The notes under the pieces were generated by a model. The model saw only the letters and a list, made by a program, of their open reading frames with translations. It was not told the DNA's origin and did not search any database. A program made the translations under genes and the position numbers. From the NCBI GenBank assembly GCA_012841635.1, contig DUUJ01000011.1, positions 1-42,634 of the forward strand: a stretch of 42,634 nucleotides of DNA. The letters are read 5' to 3'. Numbering within the stretch: the first letter of the stretch is position 1; the number at the start of each line of letters is the position of its first letter. Of this stretch, positions 32,954-39,904 are shown one piece after another. Source of the DNA: Clostridiales bacterium (GTDB taxonomy: Bacteria; Bacillota; Clostridia; Oscillospirales; CAG-272).

Positions 32954-34129
32954 ATGAGTGTTAAGTTAAAAGCGGCGGCTGTCTGCGCGGTTATCCTTAC
33001 GGCTGCGCTGCTCTTGCTGCCTTCCTGCGGAAGCAGCTCCCGCGATAACAAAGATGGAGCGGCCGACGTCTCCGTACCCGAATATTCCGAGACTGAGAAA
33101 GAGGAGGAAATACCGATGCATGAAATCACTGCGGATTATGTAATAGTCGTACCCGCAAATTCAAAAGGCGACATCAAGGCAGCCAACCGGCTGAAAAAAG
33201 CCCTTGGAGATGCAGGTCTCGAACTTCGCTTCATTGACGACAGCTGGGGACAAAACGAACATGAAATAATACTGGGCGCCGCCGACCGAGCCGACGCCGT
33301 GATCCACGATGAGATCAAAATGCCGGGCGACTGGTCGCTCAGCCTTACCGACGACGGCAACATCATTGCGCAGGGCGACACCGAAGCAGCCGTTGAAGAG
33401 CTGCTCAAATATGTCAAAGACGGAAAGTTTTTTGTGCCGCAGCAGCTGAATATTCTTCAGAAAGCTGTCTGGGAGCTGGTTTTTGAAGACAACTTTGACG
33501 GCACCGAGCTTGACACGACCAAATGGAGCAGATGCCCGGAGTGGCAGCGCAAAGATTACGGCGGCCGATGGGACGACGAAATGACCCTGCTTGACGGCAA
33601 CGGACATCTGCTCAGCCGCGTGGATATGGGCGCAAAAGTACCCCTTTCCGGCGCCGTAAGAACGATAGATACATTCAGGACCACCTACGGTTACTTTGAG
33701 ATCCGCTGCACCCTTCATAAAGCGCAGGGAATGTGGGGCGCGTTCTGGATGATGCTCGGTCCTGACGTCGGAGCCGGCAACGGAACCGAGATTGATATTT
33801 TCGAAAGCCTCGCAAACGAAAAGAGAATATACTTTACAATGCACTACGGCGGTTACGACGAATATCATCAGTCTGAGTCGGCCAATATATACGCCCCCGA
33901 GATGTTCGACGGTTCCTTCCACACCTTCTCTTTCTGGTGGGATAAGGAAAAATACGTCTGGTATCTCGACGGCAAGGAAGTTTTCCGATCATCAACCGCT
34001 CTCGTCCATCAGTCGGGTTACATGAAGATCTCGACCGAATGCGGCTCCTGGGGCGGACCCCTCAAACCCGACGAGCTGCCGAGCGATATGCTTGTCGATT
34101 ATGTAAGAGTTTACAAACGCGCCGACTGA
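32954..34129 (+). CDS. GH16 family glycoside hydrolase lipoprotein with extra N-terminal domain
   Basis: A 391-residue lipoprotein (lipobox LPSC, Cys25). Residues about 55-165 resemble the small alpha/beta domain found before the catalytic part in several secreted glycosidases (GH20 domain-2-like): a VIVVPANS strand, an AANRLKKALGDAGL helix and HEIILGAA. Residues 172-391 are a GH16 beta-jelly-roll with the catalytic motif EIDIFE (Glu279 nucleophile, Asp281, Glu284 acid/base). GH16 enzymes cleave beta-glucans such as laminarin or lichenan, agar or carrageenan; the exact substrate is not readable here. ATG 32954 has GAGGG 5 bases upstream; upstream in-frame starts lack support. No promoter lies after the terminator, so expression probably needs readthrough. 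The DUF4364 gene follows 14 bases later. Confidence 0.9.
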   Translation: MSVKLKAAAVCAVILTAALLLLPSCGSSSRDNKDGAADVSVPEYSETEKEEEIPMHEITADYVIVVPANSKGDIKAANRLKKALGDAGLELRFIDDSWGQNEHEIILGAADRADAVIHDEIKMPGDWSLSLTDDGNIIAQGDTEAAVEELLKYVKDGKFFVPQQLNILQKAVWELVFEDNFDGTELDTTKWSRCPEWQRKDYGGRWDDEMTLLDGNGHLLSRVDMGAKVPLSGAVRTIDTFRTTYGYFEIRCTLHKAQGMWGAFWMMLGPDVGAGNGTEIDIFESLANEKRIYFTMHYGGYDEYHQSESANIYAPEMFDGSFHTFSFWWDKEKYVWYLDGKEVFRSSTALVHQSGYMKISTECGSWGGPLKPDELPSDMLVDYVRVYKRAD

Positions 34130-34143
34130 ACCGGAAGGAAAAA

Positions 34144-34722
34144 ATGACAGCACCCCTTAGAGAAAAAAACGATATTAAAATATTCATGATGTATATCATC
34201 CGTGAAGTCGGAATACCTCTCGACTACGGTTTGCTGCATGACGTCTGCGTCGGGGAGGGGATGGTCAGATCCTTTGACTTTACCGAGTGCCTGCAGGAAC
34301 TTGTCGAAGCCGGCAACATTTCCGTCGAACCGGGAAAAAACGGCGAGGTATACCGCCTGACCGAACAGGGCGAGCGGGTTTCGAGGACCCTTTCAAGCAA
34401 TATGATGCGGTCGATACGGGAAACGAGTCTTCGCTCGGCGCTGAGGTATATCAGCCTGCGCGCCACCGGCACCGTGTTTTACGCGGAGGTCGGCGAAGAA
34501 GATATTTCCGGCCGCTGTCCGGTCCATTGCGTAATCACGCGCCGAAGGGCGCCGGATAAGCCGGGAGGAGCGGAGGAAAGAGAAACTCTGCTCGATCTTA
34601 CGGTATGGGCGGCATCCTGCAACCAGGCCGAATTGATGAAGCGGGCTTTTGAAGCCGACCCGGAGCTTGTACTGAAAAACATCCATGAATCGATGAGCGG
34701 GACTTATCAGCAGATCGGCTGA
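34144..34722 (+). CDS. DUF4364 family protein (winged-helix-like)
   Basis: A 192-residue protein matching the DUF4364 family, common in Clostridia and of unknown function. The first 85 or so residues look like a winged-helix DNA-binding domain: KIFMMYIIREVGIPLDYGLL, FDFTECLQELVEAGNI, and a wing with VYRLTEQGERV. The rest (TGTVFYAEVG, LLDLTVWAASCNQAELMKRAF) may sense a ligand or dimerise. GGAAGGA lies 4-10 bases before the ATG. It is 14 bases after the GH16 gene, so it is co-transcribed and could regulate it; that is inference from position only. Confidence 0.8.
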   Translation: MTAPLREKNDIKIFMMYIIREVGIPLDYGLLHDVCVGEGMVRSFDFTECLQELVEAGNISVEPGKNGEVYRLTEQGERVSRTLSSNMMRSIRETSLRSALRYISLRATGTVFYAEVGEEDISGRCPVHCVITRRRAPDKPGGAEERETLLDLTVWAASCNQAELMKRAFEADPELVLKNIHESMSGTYQQIG

Positions 34723-34770
34723 AAAGTTTGTTTATTTTTGAGACATAATTAATCCGATGTCGTAAATACT

Positions 34771-34851
34771 GCCGCAGACAGCCGTATCGGAAACCATGAA
34801 AAACATTGACTTTTATAACATATTAAAAATCCCGTTTCGGCTGTCTGCGGC
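34771..34851. repeat. 81-bp element with perfect 14-bp inverted repeats
   Basis: GCCGCAGACAGCCG (34771-34784) is exactly repeated in inverted orientation at 34838-34851 (CGGCTGTCTGCGGC), with a 53-base AT-rich centre. It lies in a 397-base stretch without genes (34723-35119). No target-site duplication is visible. It could be a MITE-like element or a long hairpin ending the DUF4364 transcript. Confidence 0.6.
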
Positions 34852-34868
34852 GGAAAATCGATTTTCCG
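34851..34868. repeat. Perfect 18-bp palindrome
   Basis: CGGAAAATCGATTTTCCG, directly abutting the preceding inverted repeat and about 66 bases upstream of the zinc-ribbon gene's -35 box. It could be an operator or a stem. Confidence 0.65.
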
Positions 34869-34933
34869 ACAAAATAACCAAAATAAACGCAAAATTAATT
34901 AGAACGTTTTACAAAAAATATTTTGCAATTCTA

Positions 34934-34961
34934 TTGACAATAATGAAAATCGTGGTATAAT
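34934..34961 (+). promoter_or_regulatory. Sigma-A promoter of the zinc-ribbon gene
   Basis: TTGACA (34934-34939), 16-base spacer ending TGG, TATAAT (34956-34961). It leaves a leader of about 150 nt with a CGCCGG/CCGG(A)GGCG stem and a CCCG-TCTT-CGGG hairpin. Confidence 0.75.
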
Positions 34962-35119
34962 ATTGAATTGTAGGGGAGATTTTGTTTCTTTTCTAAATAT
35001 CTCCGGATAGCTTATCTGAGAGCGCCGGCTGCATCGTCCAATGCGCGCCGGAGGCGACGGCTCATACCCGTCTTCGGGGAAATTAATAAAACTCATTTTT
35101 CAAAGCGAGGATCTTTATC

Positions 35120-35407
35120 ATGTATCAGGACAAAGTTATCAAGTGCAAGGAATGCGGCAAGGATTTCACCTTTACAGCCGGTGAGCAGGAATTCTACGCC
35201 GAGAGAGGCTTCCAGAACGAGCCGCAGCGCTGCAAAGAGTGCCGCGATCTTCGGAAGAACGCCAATAAGCCGGCGCGTCAGTTTTTCACAACTGTCTGCG
35301 CGCGCTGCGGCAAGGAAGCTAAAGTTCCTTTCCAGCCGAGCAACGACAGACCGGTTTACTGCAGCGATTGCTACGCCGAAATCAAAAAGGAGCATGACGG
35401 CCAGTAA
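35120..35407 (+). CDS. Double zinc-ribbon protein
   Basis: A 95-residue cytosolic protein with two four-cysteine zinc sites: Cys9/12 with Cys38/41 and Cys60/63 with Cys81/84. The second half has PFQPSNDRPVYCSDC, typical of small zinc-ribbon proteins common in Clostridia whose function is unknown; binding of nucleic acid or regulation of RNA polymerase or ribosomes is often guessed. GAGGAT lies about 10 bases before the ATG. It has its own promoter and a long structured leader. After its stop, 242 bases run to the first terminator. Confidence 0.85.
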   Translation: MYQDKVIKCKECGKDFTFTAGEQEFYAERGFQNEPQRCKECRDLRKNANKPARQFFTTVCARCGKEAKVPFQPSNDRPVYCSDCYAEIKKEHDGQ

Positions 35408-35649
35408 TCATCGAGCTTGCCATTAATCTGTTGCCGTAAGCAACGGACGAGGCATCCGGACGACGGAGCTGCTTCTGCCGCGCCGGGACCCGAAAACCGC
35501 CTAGGGCTTGAATTAATTTGCTTTGCAAATTAATTCGGACGCTCTTTGCCGGGAGACTATGCGGACACAACGCAAACCCAGATACATGATTTTAAATATT
35601 CATGTTGTCGATACCGCATGACTATTGACGGCTGATATCAAGGCGAATT
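35408..35649 (+). other. Gene-free structured 3' region, possible small RNA
   Basis: Part of a 443-base stretch without a gene (35408-35850). It has GTTGC/GCAAC near 35438, GC-rich segments, a perfect 12-bp hairpin GAATTAATTTGC (35510-35521) with GCAAATTAATTC (35525-35536) and loop TTT, and CATGA/TCATG near 35586-35605. It lies before a terminator and has no promoter of its own. I cannot match it to a known RNA family by eye. Confidence 0.4.
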
Positions 35650-35681
35650 GACACGTTCGAAAGGACGTGTCTTTTATTTTT
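35650..35681 (+). terminator. Intrinsic terminator
   Basis: GACACGT (35650-35656) with ACGTGTC (35665-35671), loop TCGAAAGG, then TTTTATTTTT. It ends the zinc-ribbon transcript. Confidence 0.85.
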
Positions 35682-35697
35682 ATGATAAAAATCCGCC

Positions 35698-35790
35698 GCA
35701 GGGACAAAAAAACGAAAATTTCACAGAAAAACTCTGTACAAAAGTATAGATTTATGTTATAATAATTTAAAATAGTATAGTTGTCCCTGC
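35698..35790. repeat. Inverted repeat flanking the rlmB promoter
   Basis: GCAGGGACAA (35698-35707) and TTGTCCCTGC (35781-35790) are perfect 10-bp inverted copies on either side of the promoter, about 28 bases upstream of the -35 box and just after the expected transcription start. Possible operator pair. Confidence 0.5.
35735..35763 (+). promoter_or_regulatory. Promoter of the rlmB-like gene
   Basis: TGTACA (35735-35740), 17-base spacer, TATAAT (35758-35763). The -35 box matches four of six consensus bases. Confidence 0.55.
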
Positions 35791-35850
35791 CGGACGAGAA
35801 CTCAACCGGCCGGCAACCAAAATTAATAATAAAGACAGGAAAAAAGATAT

Positions 35851-37266
35851 ATGTATAACAAAAGCGGTAAAGGCGGCGGAAAAGGCAAGCAGGGCGGCGG
35901 CTTCTCTGACAGGGGCTCTTCCGGAAGAGGCGGCGGCCGCGGAGGGTATTCATCAAACAGGACCGGCTCCGGCCGATCCGAAAAAGGCCGCCGTCCCGAG
36001 CAAAACAAATCCGCCGGTCGTTTCAGTTTTTCTTCTCCCGGCGAATCTCCGCGCAGAGAGAAACCGAGGTATGACGACAGAGCTGAATTTGACCGTAAGC
36101 CCGCGGCCCGGGGCGGCCGCAGATTTGACGGAGACCGGAAATTCGATGGACGCCGTCAGAACTCCGATTCCCGGGATTTCCGTCAACCCCGTGAAGCGCG
36201 TCAGGCGCCGCGGCATCTCGAATCCAATTCCCCGAAGCGGGCGGATTCCCGCTTTGAAGAGAAAATCGAAAAGATCGACAGCGGAGCCGTTGTCGGCCGC
36301 AACGCGGTGCTTGAGCTGCTGAAGAGCGGCCGCGACATTGATAAGCTCTTCGTGTTAAAGTCATCCGAAGACGAAAAGCCGACCGGTTCTATCGTGAAAA
36401 TCGTGGCGATGGCCGTCGAAAGGCATATTCCGGTGGTTGAAGTCGATCGCCGCAAACTGGACGAGCTTGCCGGCGACACCCCGCATCAGGGAGTTGCCGC
36501 TGTCGCGCCCGAAAAAGACTACGCCGAACTTGACGATATCTTTGAGCTTGCCGCCGCGAGAGGCGAAAAGCCGCTTATCGTGATAGCCGACGAAATAAAC
36601 GACCCGCACAATCTGGGCGCGATCATCCGTTCGGCGGAAGCCGCCGGAGCGCACGGAATTATCATTCCGAAGCGCCGCAGCGCGCCGATAACGCCGACGG
36701 TGGCTAAAGCTTCGGCAGGCGCGGTTTCCTGGCTGCCTGTCGTGAAAGTCACGAATCTGAGCATGCTTATCGAAGAGCTGCGCGACCGCGGCGTCTGGAT
36801 CTTCTGCGCCGAGACGGGCGGAGCTGATTACAGGTCTCTCGATTACGACACTCCCGCCGCCCTGATCGTCGGTTCGGAGGGAGAAGGGGTCTCCCGCCTG
36901 CTGCGCGAAAAAAGCGACTTCATCGTTTCGATTCCGATGAAAGGGCAGGTCAACTCCCTCAACGTTTCCTGCGCCGCAGCCGTGATGCTGTTTAAAATGA
37001 CGGAAAACCGCAGTCCCGTTCAGCCTGAATTCCCGGAAGACAACGAGCTTTTTGACGACGAATTTGACGGGGATGACGAGTTCGGGGATGAGGATTCTGA
37101 TATATATTCCCCAGATGAAGATTTCAAAGATACGGGCGACGAATCCGCCGGACTATCGGTTGCCGCCGATGATTTTGCCGCGATCGCGGCAGACGGCGAC
37201 GAGGCTCCCGAAGATCTTGAAGATCTCTTTATGCTTGACGGCATTGATATTGATTTCGATTTGTAA
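35851..37266 (+). CDS. rlmB: RlmB/TrmH-type 23S rRNA ribose methyltransferase with RGG-like head and acidic tail
   Basis: A 471-residue protein in three parts. Residues 1-140 are a low-complexity Gly/Arg/Ser/Asp head resembling RGG RNA-binding regions. Residues about 142-386 are a SpoU methyltransferase: substrate-binding part (VVGRNAVLELL), then motif 1 INDPHNLGAIIRSAE at 249-263, motif 2 IVGSEGEGVSRL at 339-350 and motif 3 IPMKGQVNSLNVSCAAAVML at 361-380, which form the knotted SAM site. Residues 388-471 are strongly acidic. RlmB methylates the 2'-O of a guanosine in the peptidyl-transferase region of 23S rRNA. Usual family members are about 240-260 residues, so both ends are additions. It is followed by the degenerate P-type ATPase after 75 bases with no terminator between. 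Confidence 0.9.
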   Translation: MYNKSGKGGGKGKQGGGFSDRGSSGRGGGRGGYSSNRTGSGRSEKGRRPEQNKSAGRFSFSSPGESPRREKPRYDDRAEFDRKPAARGGRRFDGDRKFDGRRQNSDSRDFRQPREARQAPRHLESNSPKRADSRFEEKIEKIDSGAVVGRNAVLELLKSGRDIDKLFVLKSSEDEKPTGSIVKIVAMAVERHIPVVEVDRRKLDELAGDTPHQGVAAVAPEKDYAELDDIFELAAARGEKPLIVIADEINDPHNLGAIIRSAEAAGAHGIIIPKRRSAPITPTVAKASAGAVSWLPVVKVTNLSMLIEELRDRGVWIFCAETGGADYRSLDYDTPAALIVGSEGEGVSRLLREKSDFIVSIPMKGQVNSLNVSCAAAVMLFKMTENRSPVQPEFPEDNELFDDEFDGDDEFGDEDSDIYSPDEDFKDTGDESAGLSVAADDFAAIAADGDEAPEDLEDLFMLDGIDIDFDL

Positions 37267-37341
37267 AGCTGCTTCACCGGCAATTGAAATCACATCTGAG
37301 GAATTTCGTTTCACCGAATCGTGTCCGCAAGGGATGGTACT

Positions 37342-39768
37342 ATGGACAGAAAAGAAATAGATAACGACATTAAAACGGCTGAAGACGTCTCTCTTGAGAC
37401 AGAAGCGGCTCCGGCGATACCGCAGGAAGAGAATAAAGAAAGCGACGTCTCGTCGTCAGATCTTCTGAAGCGTCTCAAAGCCAATCTCGCAGAACTGGCT
37501 GATGTCGGCGTCGAAGACCTGCCGGATTCGGCCGCCGAATCTGCCGTAATCGGGGAAGACGCCTCGGAGATTAAAAAACTGCCGCCGGCTGTCGTAACCC
37601 CGACAGGCTCTATCCGCTATTATTACAGAAAAATGTCAAGAGCCGAGAATGAAAACCGGAAGCGCAGATCGGCGGAAGCTGCAAAACAGCCGGACGCCGC
37701 CGTTTCGGCCGAAAAAGCGCCGAAAACACCCGGTTTTTTTGCGGGTATCTTTGGCAAAAAGACAGATTCGCCGGCGGCTGACATAAACGAAGAAATTTCC
37801 GAAGCCGATCCGGATCTTGTAAAGGCTTTTGATGCCGCGGCTGCCGATGAAACCGAAGGCGGCGAGCTTGACAAAACCGACGAGCAGCTGATGGTGGCGC
37901 TCGGGATGGAAGAAGAGCTGAAGCAGAAGGTCGGCGAGGAAAAAGCCAGGGAAATTGACGCGGAAGTTGAATTAAAGGCGCAGCAAGCCGAGAGCATAAT
38001 AGCCGAAATGACTTCGGATAACCGCTCGAAGTTTGAATATGTCGCGCCGCAGCAGGTCAAAGGCATTTTTGCTTACTACCGCGCCTGCTATCGCGGGCTT
38101 ATCTGGCGGGTGGCAGTCGTCATACTGCTTATGATAGGCGCTTTTGTTCACGAAAATATCGGTCTCTTCGGCGGAAGCCTGCCGAAGGCTCTCGACGCCG
38201 CCACATATCCGGTTATACATATCCTCGTCGGAATGCAGTTTTTGGTGCTTGCCGCAGCGCTCATTTGGAAGCCGCTTTATCATTCGCTTCGGTCGATGAT
38301 CCAGGCAAAACCCGAGCCGGAAAGCCTGACGCTTGCCGTAGTTGCGGTTTCTCTCATATATGAGATAATAATGTGCTTCATTTACGGCTACCTGCCGGCA
38401 AACACCGTTGTCAGGACCTTTAACTTTGCCGCAATAGCCACGATACTGATGACGCTTATATATGAGCTGATGAATGTTCAGCGCGAGATATACAGCTTCA
38501 ACGTCGCCGCGTCGAAAAAGGACAAATATGTGATTGCGCGGCTGGAAGGCGAAGACGAAGACACCAAGCGCGAGAATGAGCTTTTCGCCGATTCGCTCGG
38601 CGGTACCGGAGAAATGTTCTGCGTCCGCCAGGCAAGCTTCATAAACGACTTCTTCAAGCGGATAAACACTCGTCCCTCATACTATAAAATGCTGAACTAT
38701 CTGATTCCCGCGGCGCTGGCTGTCGGACTTGTCATGTTCGTATACGGTCTTCTCTCTCCGTTTTCGCGGCAGGGAGCCGCGGCGAGCTTCATGGGCGGTT
38801 ATGCCGCGATTATGATGGTTCTGCCGATTGCCGGACTCTTCAATTACAGCTATCCTTTCTATAAGGCATCCAAGGCTGCATTTTCAAACGGCTCCACCAT
38901 CGTCGGCGAATCATCGCTTGACGAATACAGCGTCGGTTCGGCTATCAGCTTCGATGACCGCGAAGTCTTCCCCGCCGACCGGGTCAAGATAAAGACGATT
39001 CAGGTTGTCGGGCATATGTCGATCGATTCGGCAATCTATTACGCTTCCAAGATATTCGGCAAGACCGGCGGACCTCTCGACGACGCTCTGCGTTCGATGA
39101 CGCAGGGGTATCAGGTCGAAACCCGGGGAGAACTGCTCGAAATAGCCGAAGACGGAATAAACGCGGTGATTGACGGCTCTCATGTCCTGATCGGCCGCGG
39201 CGAATATATGACAGCTAACGGCATACGTCCGATAAACCCGGAAGAGGACGAGGAGATCGAATCGGGCGGCGAGGTTTGCGTTATGTATATGGCAGTCAAC
39301 GACGCCATCGCCGCGAAATTCAAGATTCAGTATATTATAGACGACGATTTCGAGTCGATCCTTCAGCAGCTTTCCCGCGCCGGAATGTGCGTCGGGATCC
39401 GTACCTTCGACCCGAATATCAACGACAGAATGCTCTCCGCCCGCGTGCGGACGATGAGATACCCGGTCAGGGTCATTAAATGCCGCACCACCGAAAACCG
39501 CGGCAAGGTTTACGATCATTATTCGTCCGGAATTTTAAGCCGCTCGAGCGTCAGAGAACTTCTGATGGCTCAGATTTACTGCGACCGCGTCCTCCACACT
39601 ATCCGCACCAACACCGCGGTTAAAATCTTTGCCATGGCGGTAGGAGCTGCTATTACGGCGCTGGTGATAAGCCTCGGGCTTATCGGTTCGCTGAACTCTC
39701 TTGAGGTCGCGCTCTTCCAGTTCTTCTGGCTGATTCCGATGGCAATAGTGTCAAGGCTGCTGATTTAG
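37342..39768 (+). CDS. Large membrane protein, apparent degenerate P-type ATPase
   Basis: An 808-residue protein of no named family known to me. Residues 1-240 are acidic and soluble. About eight membrane segments follow (near 253-275, 288-309, 328-350, 358-378, 450-473, 484-503, 758-780, 787-806). The arrangement, and several local features, resemble heavy-metal P-type ATPases: a membrane helix then NGSTIVGESSLDEYSVGSAISFDD near 516-539, where the phosphorylation motif DKTGT would lie but reads DDREVF; an N-domain-like DGSHVLIGRGEYM at 611-623; and AKFKIQYIIDDDFESILQQL-SRAGM-C-VGIRTFDPN near 658-692, like the P-domain TGD region. The GDGxNDxxA motif and the CPC motif are absent. It is therefore probably inactive as a pump. 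The start is ATG 37342 with AAGGGA 7 bases upstream. Co-transcribed with rlmB. Confidence 0.7.
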   Translation: MDRKEIDNDIKTAEDVSLETEAAPAIPQEENKESDVSSSDLLKRLKANLAELADVGVEDLPDSAAESAVIGEDASEIKKLPPAVVTPTGSIRYYYRKMSRAENENRKRRSAEAAKQPDAAVSAEKAPKTPGFFAGIFGKKTDSPAADINEEISEADPDLVKAFDAAAADETEGGELDKTDEQLMVALGMEEELKQKVGEEKAREIDAEVELKAQQAESIIAEMTSDNRSKFEYVAPQQVKGIFAYYRACYRGLIWRVAVVILLMIGAFVHENIGLFGGSLPKALDAATYPVIHILVGMQFLVLAAALIWKPLYHSLRSMIQAKPEPESLTLAVVAVSLIYEIIMCFIYGYLPANTVVRTFNFAAIATILMTLIYELMNVQREIYSFNVAASKKDKYVIARLEGEDEDTKRENELFADSLGGTGEMFCVRQASFINDFFKRINTRPSYYKMLNYLIPAALAVGLVMFVYGLLSPFSRQGAAASFMGGYAAIMMVLPIAGLFNYSYPFYKASKAAFSNGSTIVGESSLDEYSVGSAISFDDREVFPADRVKIKTIQVVGHMSIDSAIYYASKIFGKTGGPLDDALRSMTQGYQVETRGELLEIAEDGINAVIDGSHVLIGRGEYMTANGIRPINPEEDEEIESGGEVCVMYMAVNDAIAAKFKIQYIIDDDFESILQQLSRAGMCVGIRTFDPNINDRMLSARVRTMRYPVRVIKCRTTENRGKVYDHYSSGILSRSSVRELLMAQIYCDRVLHTIRTNTAVKIFAMAVGAAITALVISLGLIGSLNSLEVALFQFFWLIPMAIVSRLLI

Positions 39769-39787
39769 CCGAAAAAACGCATAAACA

Positions 39788-39817
39788 AGGCGCGTCGGCG
39801 ACGGCGCGCTTTTTCTT
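39788..39817 (+). terminator. Intrinsic terminator after the P-type ATPase-like gene
   Basis: AGGCGCGTC and GACGGCGCGCT form a GC-rich stem followed by TTTTCTTT. Confidence 0.75.
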
Positions 39818-39904
39818 TCGCCCAAAGATATAAATTATAAAATCGATCGGGGTCACTCTGTCGGTTGAAATCATAAAATAACAATAAAACCAAAATACGG
39901 CGAG

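Noticed and set aside
34771..34851. Insertion sequence
   Set aside because: There is no transposase and no target duplication; only inverted repeats with a 53-base centre.
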